Counted from the first letter of the stretch, positions 43,093 through 51,362 are shown. The stretch: DNA of 64,000 nucleotides from JAKRSD01 sp964473995 (GCA_964473995.1 CAYYRB010000002.1:10862-74861); one strand, 5' to 3'. A program made the numbers and translations. The notes: a model not told the origin generated them from the sequence alone.

Positions 43093-46000
43093 TTACTCCC
43101 AACTAAAAATATTCCGGATATAGGGTCGGTACTTTTCCATCAGCATGTTATAATCGGAAAGGGAAATTTCCCGAATGCCCGTATTATCACCCATGTTGAT
43201 GTATCCATAAATTTGATCGGTAGAGAACGAGTATTTGTAAATCACGACAAAAGGGCCTTCCTCCCGTTTTAAAACCGCATCGGCAAGCACTTTTTTTCTG
43301 AGTTTTTCCTCCTCCTCTTTCAGGCGGAGAGATTCTTCCAACTGCCTTTTCCGTTCAGCCATCTGCCTTGCCTGCTCCTGCTCGTATGCTTTCTGTCTTT
43401 CTGCGGCCTCGGCCTGTTTTTTGGCCATTTCTTCCATAATGCGGCGTTGCTTTTCCGCATCTTCAGCAGCCAGCTTGGCGGCTTCTTCCTGCGCTCTCCG
43501 TTTATCCTCAGCTTCTTTATCTGCCAGCGCTTTTTGTCTTGCCTGCTCCTCCAAGGCCAGCCTAGCCGCATCTTCCTCCGATTTTTTACGCGCAGCCTCT
43601 GCCTCTGCAGCTTTCTTGGCATTTAATTCCGCTTCGGCCAGCTTGGCGGCTTCTTCCTGCGCTTTTCGTTTCGCTTCGGCTTCTGCCGCTTTTCTAGCGG
43701 CTTCCTCTTCGGCAAATTTTCTGGCAGCTTCCAATTCCTGGGCTTTTTTCTTGGCAGCTTCGTCAGCGGCAATGCGGGCAGCGTCTTCATCTGCTTTCCG
43801 TTTTGCTTCGGCCTCTGCCGCTTTTTTGGCAGCTTCCTCCTCGGCTAATTTTTTCGCGGCGGCTTCCTCTTCGGCTTTCTTACGCGCCAAGGCATCGGCA
43901 TCTTCCTGAGCTTTTCGTTTTGCTTCCGCATCGGCTGCTTTTTTGGCAGCTTCTTCTTCCGCTAATTTCTTGGCGGCCTCAAGTTCAAGGGCCTTTTTCT
44001 TGGCGGCTTCTTCAGCAGCAATGCGGGCCGCCTCTTCATCTGCTTTTCGCTTTGCTTCGGCCTCTGCCGCTTTTTTCGCAGCCTCCTCTTCAGCCAACTT
44101 TTTTGCAGCCGCTTCTTCCTCTGCTTTTTTTCGCGCCAAGGCATCTGCTTCTTCCTGTGCCTTTTTACGGGCTGCCTCTTCTGCAGCCTTTTTAGCTTCC
44201 TCTTCTGCTTTTTTCCTTGCGGCTTCTTCCGCCGCCAATTTAGCCTCCTCCTCCGCTTTTTTCTTGGCGGCCGCATCCAACTCGGCAATCAGTTGATCTA
44301 TCTGGGCCATCTTTTGTTTCGGCAGCGTTTCATCAGGCTTTAAAGAAGAAGCATCACTGAATGCTGCTTTTGCTTCTGGATATTTTTTGGCCAAGAGCTG
44401 TTTCTCTCCTAATGCCAGCGCATCGGTATACTTTTTTTCCAAGGCAGCCTGAGCCGCTTGGCGGTCGGCCTCAGCCTTCAATTTTTGATCTACTTCAACC
44501 AATTTATCTTTGGGATAATTCTCCAAAGGTTTTAATTTTCCCGCATCTGTGTAAGCCGTTTTGGCTGCTGTCCAGTCCGACTGGGCAAAGGCGGCATCGC
44601 CTTTCGTTAAGGCCTCCTGGTATTTTGCCTGTACTTCAGCTTCCTTAGCCAGCCGGTCAGCCTCCGCTTTTTGTGCAGCCTCAATCTCTTTGATTTTTCC
44701 CGCGGGATATACTTCCTTGGGTTTTATGGCCAATGCTTCATTGTAGAGTGTTTTAGCCTGTTCGTAGTTCTTCGAACCAAACTCGGCATCCGCTTTTTTA
44801 ATTTTTGCATTGTATTGCTCATTCAATGCCAGCTCGGCAGCTTTGGCGGCTTCCTCATCGGCCAACAATTTGCCTACCTCTTCGAGCTTTTGTTTAGGAT
44901 AATTTTCCTGGGGTTTCAAATTCGCCGCTTCCGTATAGGCAGTTTTTGCTTCTAAATAAATCTTTGACAGGAGCGCTTTGTCGCCTTTGCTTATGGCAGC
45001 ATTATACTTGTCTGTCAATGCTTTTTCTTCTTCTTTACGCTTATTATCAGCGGCTATCAGTGCATCTATTTCTTTTATCTTATTTTTCGGATACACTTCG
45101 GTAGATTTAAGCAAAGAAGCTTCCGTGTACGCTGTTTTTGCTTCGGTTAAATTTCCGGCTGAAAAAGCAACATCTCCCTTTGCCACGGCAGCCGCATACT
45201 TTTCGTTGGTCTCTTTTTCTTTGGCCGCTTTATCGGCTTCCGCTTTTTCAATGGCCTCAATTTCTTTGATTTTATTTTTGGGAGCCAGTTCCGCAGGCTT
45301 CAACCCTAAAGCTTCGGTGTAAGCATCCTTTGCATCAGTCCAGCGCTTTTCGACAAATGATTTATCACCCTTTGCAATAGCAGAAATATATTTGTCATTC
45401 AGTTCTTTTTCGGCGGCCTTTTTGGCTTCTTCCTCGGCAAATAATTTTTCTGATTCGGCAATACGGTCTTTCGGGTATTTTTCATCGGGTTTGAGCTTGG
45501 AGGCTTCGGTATAGGATGACTTAGCCTCTGCCCATTTTTTGGCCAGGAAAAGTTTATCCGCGGCAGCAATCTGGGCCGTATACTTGGCATCCAACTCCTT
45601 CAGGCGGGCAACTTCAGCTATGGCATCCTCCGCTTCCTTCAATTTTCCTTTGGCATAGGTATCGTTTGCTTTTACGACTAATGCCTCATTGAATGCCGCC
45701 TTGGCCCCAACGTAGTCTTTGGCGATCAGTGCTTTATCTCCCCTTTCAATGGCAGCCGCATATTTTTTCTCGTTGGCAAGCCTATTTTCCAGTTCGGTCA
45801 GTTTTGTTTTGGGATACGCTTCGGCGGGCTTCAAAGTTGCCGCTTCCTGAAAAAATTGCTTTGCATATTCCCATTCACTTTGGGCATAAGCTTTATCTGC
45901 TTTCCCGATGGCTTCGTTGTATTTGTCATTCAGCTCTTTCTCTTTTCTGAGACGTTCTTCTTCCGCATTCGCCAGTTTTCTGGCCGCTTCCTCTTCGGCA

Positions 46001-46569
46001 TATCGCTTAGCGATGGCTTCCTGTTTAGCTTTTAATTCGGCGTCTGCATTGGCTTTGTTGGCCGCCACAATTTTTTCTTTCTGAGCCAACGCCTCCTTTT
46101 TCTGTGCAGTGAGGGTTTTGAATTCCTGTTTATCCACCGCAAAATCATACAGCATCTCATCGAACTTCACCGTAGCTGAGATCTTACTGCCATCAGGACC
46201 TCCGGCGTAAGTCTGTGTTAAAAATACGGGAAGGCTGAACGGCATGAGTCCATCTCTTTTGGCCTCAGCTGATGCATTGGTAATGAAACGTACTTTTACT
46301 TGAATGAATCCCGGTTGACTGATAATCAAGGTATAATCCGAATCAAAATCCAAATCCAGCTCAAATTGCCCGTTTGAAGCAACCGGCACGGATCCTGCGC
46401 TCCTTCCGGATTTCTCTATCGTCACCTTCGCTCCGCTGGGACTGCCCACTTCCAGGCCTACCTGTCCCTCAATATTCAGCTTTTTATCCTGTGCTACAGC
46501 CGTGGCTACACTCAGGCAAACCGACAAAAAAGAAAGGAAAAGGGTGTTGACTAGGGAGCGATTTATCAT
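43093..46569 (-). CDS. Giant exported TPR-like / TolA-like repeat protein
   Basis: No named family recognised. The ATG at 46569 gives 1,158 residues with a signal peptide (INRSLVNTLFLSFLSVCLSVATAVAQ). Next comes a beta-sandwich-like domain (LNIEGQVGLEVGSPSG...FELDLDFDSDYTLIISQPGF) similar to carboxypeptidase-regulatory-like folds. Nine TPR-like repeats follow, each about 60-75 residues, built on a pattern like AIxKGDxAFxxxxWxxAK then AYTEAxxLKPxExYPKxKI. About 320 residues of Ala/Lys/Glu-rich helix resemble TolA domain II. A conserved-looking C-terminal module of about 55 residues (PFVVIYKYSFSTDQIYGYINMGD...) ends the protein. It is probably a periplasm-spanning or cell-surface rod. Upstream on the same strand lie a DUF721 gene and recF. 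Confidence 0.8.
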   Translation of the reverse strand: MINRSLVNTLFLSFLSVCLSVATAVAQDKKLNIEGQVGLEVGSPSGAKVTIEKSGRSAGSVPVASNGQFELDLDFDSDYTLIISQPGFIQVKVRFITNASAEAKRDGLMPFSLPVFLTQTYAGGPDGSKISATVKFDEMLYDFAVDKQEFKTLTAQKKEALAQKEKIVAANKANADAELKAKQEAIAKRYAEEEAARKLANAEEERLRKEKELNDKYNEAIGKADKAYAQSEWEYAKQFFQEAATLKPAEAYPKTKLTELENRLANEKKYAAAIERGDKALIAKDYVGAKAAFNEALVVKANDTYAKGKLKEAEDAIAEVARLKELDAKYTAQIAAADKLFLAKKWAEAKSSYTEASKLKPDEKYPKDRIAESEKLFAEEEAKKAAEKELNDKYISAIAKGDKSFVEKRWTDAKDAYTEALGLKPAELAPKNKIKEIEAIEKAEADKAAKEKETNEKYAAAVAKGDVAFSAGNLTEAKTAYTEASLLKSTEVYPKNKIKEIDALIAADNKRKEEEKALTDKYNAAISKGDKALLSKIYLEAKTAYTEAANLKPQENYPKQKLEEVGKLLADEEAAKAAELALNEQYNAKIKKADAEFGSKNYEQAKTLYNEALAIKPKEVYPAGKIKEIEAAQKAEADRLAKEAEVQAKYQEALTKGDAAFAQSDWTAAKTAYTDAGKLKPLENYPKDKLVEVDQKLKAEADRQAAQAALEKKYTDALALGEKQLLAKKYPEAKAAFSDASSLKPDETLPKQKMAQIDQLIAELDAAAKKKAEEEAKLAAEEAARKKAEEEAKKAAEEAARKKAQEEADALARKKAEEEAAAKKLAEEEAAKKAAEAEAKRKADEEAARIAAEEAAKKKALELEAAKKLAEEEAAKKAADAEAKRKAQEDADALARKKAEEEAAAKKLAEEEAAKKAAEAEAKRKADEDAARIAADEAAKKKAQELEAARKFAEEEAARKAAEAEAKRKAQEEAAKLAEAELNAKKAAEAEAARKKSEEDAARLALEEQARQKALADKEAEDKRRAQEEAAKLAAEDAEKQRRIMEEMAKKQAEAAERQKAYEQEQARQMAERKRQLEESLRLKEEEEKLRKKVLADAVLKREEGPFVVIYKYSFSTDQIYGYINMGDNTGIREISLSDYNMLMEKYRPYIRNIFSWE
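43651..44148 (-). repeat. Two-copy 249-bp tandem duplication in the TolA-like region
   Basis: Two in-frame copies of an 83-residue unit, 44148-43900 and 43899-43651, each beginning ADALARKKAEEEAAAKK and each ending in KRKAQE. Within each copy a shorter block of about 35-50 residues is itself partly repeated. The residue match is high but not complete, so the duplication is not brand new. Confidence 0.85.
44285..45924 (-). repeat. Array of nine degenerate TPR-like coding repeats
   Basis: Nine successive units of about 180-225 bp encode helix pairs with the recurring core GDK-x5-7-(W/Y)-x2-AK-x-AY-x-EA-x2-LKP-x-E-x-YPK. Spacing varies because the linkers (EEAKKAAEKELNDKY and similar) differ in length. 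Seen directly in the translation; boundaries are approximate. Confidence 0.85.
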
Positions 46570-46674
46570 GAAATCAGGAATACGGAACGACCGGTATGAT
46601 TTAGTTTGAAAACGCAAAATAGCGTAAAATATTTTGACTATGAAAATACGGAACCACGACGAACCCGAATTGAA

Positions 46675-46968
46675 TCAAAAAACGTCAAGCTCTTTAATAA
46701 GATTTTCGCGCAGTTCCTGGTTTATTTTTTGAATGACGGCCGTTTTAACCATGTTCATTTCATTCCGTATAACGGATGATTCCACGTTAACCGTAAGTTT
46801 GTGATTGGCGAATCGGATGGATTTTGTGTTTTTCAAAATATAAGGACCCATACAAGCCTTGTACGCCTCTTTGATGCGGGTTTCCCTTAATTTATCGGTG
46901 AGCCCGTAGGAGTCAATCATGTACTCAAGGGCTTTTTTAATATCGGTTTCGTTAAACGGTCTCTTCAT
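46675..46968 (-). CDS. DUF721 / DciA-like protein
   Basis: Small protein of the DUF721 superfamily, which includes the DciA helicase loader. The ATG at 46968 gives 97 residues: RPFNETDIKKALEYMIDSYGLTDKL, RIKEAYKACMGPYILKNTKSIRFANHKLTVNVESSVIRNEMNMVKTAVIQKINQEL. The central part is the KH-like DUF721 core. It overlaps the 3' end of recF by 17 bp, a recF-DUF721 order common in Bacteroidota and also in actinobacteria, which supports a role near replication or repair. A longer start within recF (47010) would add 14 residues and is less likely. Confidence 0.8.
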   Translation of the reverse strand: MKRPFNETDIKKALEYMIDSYGLTDKLRETRIKEAYKACMGPYILKNTKSIRFANHKLTVNVESSVIRNEMNMVKTAVIQKINQELRENLIKELDVF

Positions 46969-48070
46969 AGGGTGTTTTATTTGCCGTGATTTCAAACAAT
47001 CCGACTTCACTTTTCAGTTCACCGATCACCGACCCGATTCGTTCTTTTTCGGTATCGGTGATAAAAACCTGACGGAAAGGCGGCTTTGAAATAATGGAAA
47101 TCAGATTGGTGACCCGGGAACGATCTAACTTATCGAATACATCATCCAAAAGAAGCACGGGTGATTTCCCCGTTATTTCCCTGATGAATATAAAACGGGC
47201 CAATTTGAGCGCCGTAAGAAATGTTTTTTGCTGACCTTGGGATGCTGCGTTTTTGGCAGGTCTTCCCCCGAGATAAAATTCAAGGTCATCCTTATGAGGT
47301 CCGGCAGAAGTAAATGTAAGCGCCAGATCACGGTTTCTGTTTTCCTTCAACAATTGCCTGTAAGATATCCCGCCTGCCAAATCGGCCTTGAGGCGCATTT
47401 CCGGAAACTCATCCGTGCCGGATAATGCGGCATACATCTCCATAAAACAAGGAATCATCTTTTCGGCCATGTCCACCCTTCGGGCATGAATGTAAACTGA
47501 CAACTCTTCCATCTGCTCATCATAGATATCCAAGAGGTCGGCATGAACGATACCGGTTTCCCGAATGCTTTTCAAAGCAGCGTTTCGCTGTTCAAGAACT
47601 TTACCGTACCGTATGAGATCATCCAAGTATTTTTTGTCGTATACGGAGATGAGCGAATCCATAAACTTGCGCTTTTCTGCGCTGCCTCCGTGCAACAAGT
47701 CGTGATCGGAAGGGGAAATGACCACAGACGGAAAGAAACCGAAATGATCGGATAGTTTTTCGTATTCCTTTTTGTTTTTCCGAAAAACCTTACCCTCTCC
47801 TTTTTTAACTGCGCACTGCAACCGATCCGATTTATCGAATTCGGATTCCAATTCACCTTCTATGAAGAAAAAAGATTGACCCGCCTGAATATTTTGAATG
47901 TCCGTATTGACCAAAAAGCTCTTGCAGGTACTCAGGTAGTGAATGGCGTCAAGCAGATTGGTTTTTCCCGATCCGTTGGGACCATAGAGAAAATTGATTC
48001 CCGGAGTAAACCGAAAATCAATCCCCGAGTAATTTTTAAAGCCGGTGAGCGTAATTGTTTTGAGGTACAT
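46952..48070 (-). CDS. recF: DNA replication/repair protein RecF
   Basis: SMC-like ABC ATPase that helps load RecA at single-strand gaps. The 372 residues carry LTGFKNYSGIDFRFTPGINFLYGPNGSGKTNLLDAIHYLSTCKSF (Walker A with the RecF-type context), VVISPSDHDLLHGGSAEKRKFMDSLIS, TSAGPHKDDLEFYLGGRPAKNAASQGQQKTFLTALKLA (signature region) and VLLLDDVFDKLDRSRV (Walker B plus D-loop). Full length. A TACTTTTG promoter box ends 9 bp before the start codon. No dnaA or dnaN adjoins it here. Confidence 0.95.
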   Translation of the reverse strand: MYLKTITLTGFKNYSGIDFRFTPGINFLYGPNGSGKTNLLDAIHYLSTCKSFLVNTDIQNIQAGQSFFFIEGELESEFDKSDRLQCAVKKGEGKVFRKNKKEYEKLSDHFGFFPSVVISPSDHDLLHGGSAEKRKFMDSLISVYDKKYLDDLIRYGKVLEQRNAALKSIRETGIVHADLLDIYDEQMEELSVYIHARRVDMAEKMIPCFMEMYAALSGTDEFPEMRLKADLAGGISYRQLLKENRNRDLALTFTSAGPHKDDLEFYLGGRPAKNAASQGQQKTFLTALKLARFIFIREITGKSPVLLLDDVFDKLDRSRVTNLISIISKPPFRQVFITDTEKERIGSVIGELKSEVGLFEITANKTPYEETV

Positions 48071-48079
48071 CTTCGATTA

Positions 48080-48087
48080 CAAAAGTA
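48080..48087 (-). promoter_or_regulatory. TACTTTTG -7 box for recF
   Basis: Exact TAnnTTTG on the minus strand, ending 9 bp before the recF ATG, implying a very short or absent 5' leader. Confidence 0.55.
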
Positions 48088-48172
48088 GCGATAAAGAAAA
48101 GAAGCTTGGACTCATATTCTAAATCTGACCCTATTTTGTTCTGCCACCACATACATGGATTGCAAAAAAAGT

Positions 48173-48180
48173 TATTTTTG
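48173..48180 (+). promoter_or_regulatory. TATTTTTG -7 box for the YfgM-like gene
   Basis: Exact TAnnTTTG followed by CACC, 24 bp before the ATG at 48205. It supports that ATG over the longer ORF starting at 48106. No well-spaced -33 TTG. Confidence 0.55.
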
Positions 48181-48204
48181 CACCTTAAATTTAGCTATAT
48201 AAGC

Positions 48205-48897
48205 ATGAATCATTCTGGCAAAGATCCGATAGAAAGCGTGTTGGAACCCCAAAAATCAGCAGCCAATCTGGAAAACTGGATTAAGGAGAATTCCAAAAAA
48301 GTAGGAATCGCCTTGGCTGTGGTCATATTAATCCCTTTGGGATATCTGGGTTACAAAAAGTTTATTCTCCAGCCCAAGGAAGATGCGGCCTATGCGGCGA
48401 TGTTTTTTGCGGAGCAGAACTTCGCAGAGGAAAATTTCGAAGCGGCGCTCAACGGTAATGAAGAATTTTCCGGATTTCTCAGCATCATTGATGAGTACGG
48501 TAGCACCAAAGCCGGGAACCTGGCCCGCTACTATGCCGGCATCTGCTACCTGAGAACCGGTCAGTACGAGCAGGCCATCGAGCAACTTGAAAATTTTTCT
48601 TCGGATGATATTTTGGTCAGTTCGGTTGCCTTTGGCGCCCTCGGTGATGCTTACCGTGAAACAGGCAATGCGGAAAAAGCCGTGAGCAATTATGAAAAGG
48701 CGGCCAACAAAAACCCCAATAATTTTACTTCGCCCATTTACCTGAAAAAGGCGGGAATGACCTACGAAGACGATTTGAACGATTTAAAAAAGGCCTTAGC
48801 CTGTTTCGAAAAAATTGAAAATGAATTTCCCATGAGCCGCGAAGGCCAGGAGGCGATGAAATACATTACCCGAATTAAAGCCAAACTTGGCGAATAA
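48205..48897 (+). CDS. Membrane-anchored TPR protein, YfgM-like
   Basis: Single-pass inner-membrane protein with a periplasmic TPR domain. The ATG at 48205 gives 230 residues: a short cytoplasmic segment with ENWIKENSKKVG, one TM helix (IALAVVILIPLGYLGYKKF), then repeats such as GNLARYYAGICYLRTGQYEQAIEQLENF, VAFGALGDAYRETGNAEKAVSNYEKAANKNPNN and LKKALACFEKIENEFPMSREGQEAMKYI. The arrangement matches YfgM-type proteins that assist periplasmic folding, but assignment is by architecture only. It is followed by a terminator and ribH. Confidence 0.8.
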   Translation: MNHSGKDPIESVLEPQKSAANLENWIKENSKKVGIALAVVILIPLGYLGYKKFILQPKEDAAYAAMFFAEQNFAEENFEAALNGNEEFSGFLSIIDEYGSTKAGNLARYYAGICYLRTGQYEQAIEQLENFSSDDILVSSVAFGALGDAYRETGNAEKAVSNYEKAANKNPNNFTSPIYLKKAGMTYEDDLNDLKKALACFEKIENEFPMSREGQEAMKYITRIKAKLGE

Positions 48898-48915
48898 AAC
48901 GATTTTTTAATAACC

Positions 48916-48946
48916 AAGCCGCGGAAAATCCTGCGGCTTTTTTTTT
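48916..48946 (+). terminator. Intrinsic terminator between the YfgM-like gene and ribH
   Basis: AAGCCGC / GCGGCTT stem (7 bp; GGA/TCC can pair inside the loop), followed by nine T. It begins 19 bp after the stop of the YfgM-like gene and ends a few bases before ribH. Confidence 0.85.
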
Positions 48947-48953
48947 ATTTACT

Positions 48954-49445
48954 ATGTCCAGCAGTCACAAAAACTTATCGGTTTTTAGCGACCGAAACAC
49001 AGATGCCAAAGGAATGTCATTCGGTATTGTGGTCTCTGAGTGGAACACGGAGGTGACCGAAGCCTTGAAATCAGGAGCTATTGAAACATTGAAACAGTTG
49101 GGAGCCAAGGAAGAGGACATTTTGACGGAATATGTTCCCGGCACATTTGAGCTTCCCCTGGGTGCCCGCTTTTTTGCAGACAGTACGGATGTGGATGCGG
49201 TTATTTGTCTGGGTTGTGTGGTTCAGGGCGAAACCCGACATTTTGATTTTATCTGCTCCGCCGCAGCGCAGGGCATCATGCAGGTAAACCTGGATTATGG
49301 CGTACCTGTGGTATTCGGGGTACTCACTACTGATAACCAGGAACAGGCAATGGACCGTGCGGGAGGAAAACACGGCAACAAAGGGACTGAGGCTGCAGTA
49401 ACCGCAGTGAAAATGGTCAGCCTAAGCAAAAAAATGAATGATTAA
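48954..49445 (+). CDS. ribH: 6,7-dimethyl-8-ribityllumazine synthase
   Basis: Penultimate riboflavin enzyme, condensing the ribityl-uracil amine with dihydroxybutanone phosphate. The 163 residues contain GIVVSEWNTEVTEAL, TEYVPGTFELPLGARFFA, DAVICLGCVVQGETRHFDFIC with the catalytic His region, NLDYGVPVVFGVLTTDNQEQAMDRAGGKHGNKGTEAA with substrate-binding residues. Length normal. No other rib genes are adjacent. With a terminator just upstream, its promoter must lie in or before the 8 bp before its ATG, or read-through supplies it. Confidence 0.95.
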   Translation: MSSSHKNLSVFSDRNTDAKGMSFGIVVSEWNTEVTEALKSGAIETLKQLGAKEEDILTEYVPGTFELPLGARFFADSTDVDAVICLGCVVQGETRHFDFICSAAAQGIMQVNLDYGVPVVFGVLTTDNQEQAMDRAGGKHGNKGTEAAVTAVKMVSLSKKMND

Positions 49446-49455
49446 ATGCTCCTTT

Positions 49456-49992
49456 TTACAGAGATTTAATCACGCTTAACGCTTCGTCAATATGCTTCTC
49501 TGGGTTAAACTGACTGTTGAATATATGACGTATAGTTCCTTGTTTATCAATCACAAAAGTAACCCTACCTGGAATTAATAACCAGGTTTTTTCTACCCCG
49601 TAGGATTCCCTGACCTTGCCCCCGGCATCACTCAACAACGGAAATGAAAATCCGTGCTTTCCGGCGAAACGTTGATGCGAAGAGACACTGTCGCTGCTGA
49701 TTCCCAACACTTCCGTATCCAAACTTAAAAAGGCCTCATACTCGTCTCTGAATCGGCAGGCTTCAGCCGTACAGCCTCTGGTTTCATTTTTCGGGTAGAA
49801 AAACAAAACCACATTTTTATTGCCTTTAAAATCAGATAAAGACGTGGAACCACCTTTATTGTCGGAGAGGGTAAAATCAGGGGCTTTATCCCCTACTCTG
49901 AGTGAATGCTTTTTTGCCATAGGAATTATAAAAATGAATGCGATACCACACAAAACCAATGCCAAAAGTCCGAATGTTAATTTTGGTTTCAT
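49456..49992 (-). CDS. Membrane-anchored peroxiredoxin (BCP/PrxQ type)
   Basis: Thiol peroxidase reducing hydroperoxides. The ATG at 49992 gives 178 residues: MKPKLTFG, a TM helix (LLALVLCGIAFIFIIPM), then the thioredoxin-fold domain starting KHSLRVGDKAPDFTLSDNKGGSTSLSDFKGNKNVVLFFYPKNETRGCTAEACRFRDEY. The peroxidatic Cys is in RGC and a second Cys lies five residues later, the PrxQ pairing. GISSDSVSSHQRFA and TFVIDKQGTIRHIF follow. The N-terminal anchor is unusual for cytosolic BCP and places the enzyme at the membrane, probably facing the periplasm. A longer ORF would overlap the divergent rhomboid gene, so the shorter start is preferred. Confidence 0.87.
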   Translation of the reverse strand: MKPKLTFGLLALVLCGIAFIFIIPMAKKHSLRVGDKAPDFTLSDNKGGSTSLSDFKGNKNVVLFFYPKNETRGCTAEACRFRDEYEAFLSLDTEVLGISSDSVSSHQRFAGKHGFSFPLLSDAGGKVRESYGVEKTWLLIPGRVTFVIDKQGTIRHIFNSQFNPEKHIDEALSVIKSL

Positions 49993-50048
49993 TTGCTGCA
50001 AATTTGGCATGTTGTGTGCAAGGGAATGCTTTTTGATAAATAACAACC

Positions 50049-50720
50049 ATGCAGCCTTCAGGTTCATCGTATTCTGTATTTCGCTCATTTTGGCTCATGG
50101 GTGTGATCGTGGCATCCATAGCGGGGGTGTTTTTATTTGAATTCTTATCGGGTTACCATTTAACGCAATATGGCCTGCTTCCCAGAAACATACAGGGCCT
50201 ACGCGGTATTTTGTTTATGCCCTTCATTCATGCCGATTGGAGCCATTTACTTTCCAACCTGAGCGCGTTGGTTGTATTGCTTTGGCTCGGCTTTTACACA
50301 TTCGGACGATTCTATTTTGTCGTCTTTTTCTTCATTTGGTTTGCTTCGGGAACCTGGGCCTGGTTTTTTGCCAGGGAAAGTTACCACATAGGGGCAAGTG
50401 GACTTGTATACGGATTGGCTGTTTTTTCCTTGGTAACCGGAATGTTGAGCAGTAACAACACACTGAAAGGTCTTGCTTTAATTACCCTTTTCCTCTACGG
50501 AAGTTTTTTATGGGGTTTGTTTCCATGGGAATATACAAGGGATATCTCGTGGGAAGTGCACCTTACGGGTGCGATTGCAGGAGGATTGTTGGCATGGCTT
50601 TATCGCCGCAATATGCCTCCGCCGCCGGAGTATTCCTGGCAAAATCAACCGGATGAGCCCTTTGATAACGAAGATGCCTATTGGCGAACAGACCATGAGG
50701 AGCCCGAAAAGAAGGATTGA
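50049..50720 (+). CDS. Rhomboid-family intramembrane serine protease
   Basis: Six-TM intramembrane protease. The catalytic dyad is visible: Ser in HIGASGLVYG (GxSG) near residue 118 and His in SWEVHLTGAIAGGLLAWLY near 178. MPFIHADWSHLLSNLSALVVLL supplies the conserved TM2 histidine and asparagine. The 223 residues end in a hydrophilic acidic tail (PPPPEYSWQNQPDEPFDNEDAY). It is divergent from the peroxiredoxin and 85 bp before a small lipoprotein gene. Substrate unknown. Confidence 0.9.
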   Translation: MQPSGSSYSVFRSFWLMGVIVASIAGVFLFEFLSGYHLTQYGLLPRNIQGLRGILFMPFIHADWSHLLSNLSALVVLLWLGFYTFGRFYFVVFFFIWFASGTWAWFFARESYHIGASGLVYGLAVFSLVTGMLSSNNTLKGLALITLFLYGSFLWGLFPWEYTRDISWEVHLTGAIAGGLLAWLYRRNMPPPPEYSWQNQPDEPFDNEDAYWRTDHEEPEKKD

Positions 50721-50771
50721 TTTTTTCCGCAAACTTAATTTCGCGTAAAGTTAATTTTATCCTAATTCCCC

Positions 50772-50800
50772 TTGAGGCGTGCCCCTCTTCCCTATTTTTG
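50772..50800 (+). promoter_or_regulatory. TTG-N18-TATTTTTG promoter for the small lipoprotein gene
   Basis: Both elements of the Bacteroidota promoter: TTG at 50772-50774, an 18-bp spacer, and TAnnTTTG at 50793-50800. The ATG lies only five bases after the -7 box, so the transcript is expected to begin at or next to the start codon. Confidence 0.7.
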
Positions 50801-50805
50801 CACCG

Positions 50806-51360
50806 ATGCAAAGAAGTTATCATTTAGCGATCCTTTTTTTCGTTTGTTTATTTTTTACATCCTGCATTAAAGATGTGGAAATGAAAACGGCGCGCGCAGG
50901 AAATAAATTTCTGGTTGATGTGCCTAAATCTATGATGGATGCCGATAATCTTAAAAAAGGCGCGGATATCCAGTTGCAGGGAAAAAAAGATTTTCCGCTT
51001 TTCTTTTATGGCCTGTGTGATGAAAAAAATGCCTCTCAGAATATGGGAGTAAATTTCACCACGGATGAAATATATTATCTGGAGGCGGAAGAAATACTGG
51101 CTACGGGCACGCATGGAAAAGTTTCTCTTCCCAAAGAAAAACAAGTGTCTTATTTTAAATGCTCATACGGTGAAGTATCACTGAATCGCCAAGGAGAGGA
51201 ACTCCTTCATGAAATTTACATCTGCGAAGGAAGCACGCGTTTTTACCGGTTAGTCATCGGCGGGAAGCCTTCCGATATGAAGAAGCACGAAAAAATGGCA
51301 AAAGAAATCGTGGAAAGTTTCCGAGAATGGACAGAATTTCAGGTGGAAGGAATTCAATAA
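50806..51360 (+). CDS. Small predicted lipoprotein of unknown function
   Basis: No family recognised. The ATG at 50806 (184 residues) gives a short lipoprotein signal: QRSYHLAILFFVCLFFTSC with lipobox FTSC. An in-frame GTG at 50779 would put extra residues before it and lies upstream of the -7 box, so it is unlikely. The mature part reads KTARAGNKFLVDVPKSM..., with alternating beta-type segments (VSYFKCSYGEVSLN, GEELLHEIYICEGSTRFYRLVIGG), and ends in a helix (KKHEKMAKEIVESFREW). This looks like a single compact alpha/beta domain. Convergent with the GDPD gene. Confidence 0.7.
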   Translation: MQRSYHLAILFFVCLFFTSCIKDVEMKTARAGNKFLVDVPKSMMDADNLKKGADIQLQGKKDFPLFFYGLCDEKNASQNMGVNFTTDEIYYLEAEEILATGTHGKVSLPKEKQVSYFKCSYGEVSLNRQGEELLHEIYICEGSTRFYRLVIGGKPSDMKKHEKMAKEIVESFREWTEFQVEGIQ

Positions 51361-51362
51361 TG

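Noticed and set aside
43421..44296. Long Ala/Ser-rich and Leu/Pro-rich open frames on the plus strand opposite the giant repeat protein
   Set aside because: They mirror the repetitive GCN/AAR codons of the minus-strand gene; composition is pure low complexity with no start context or domain.
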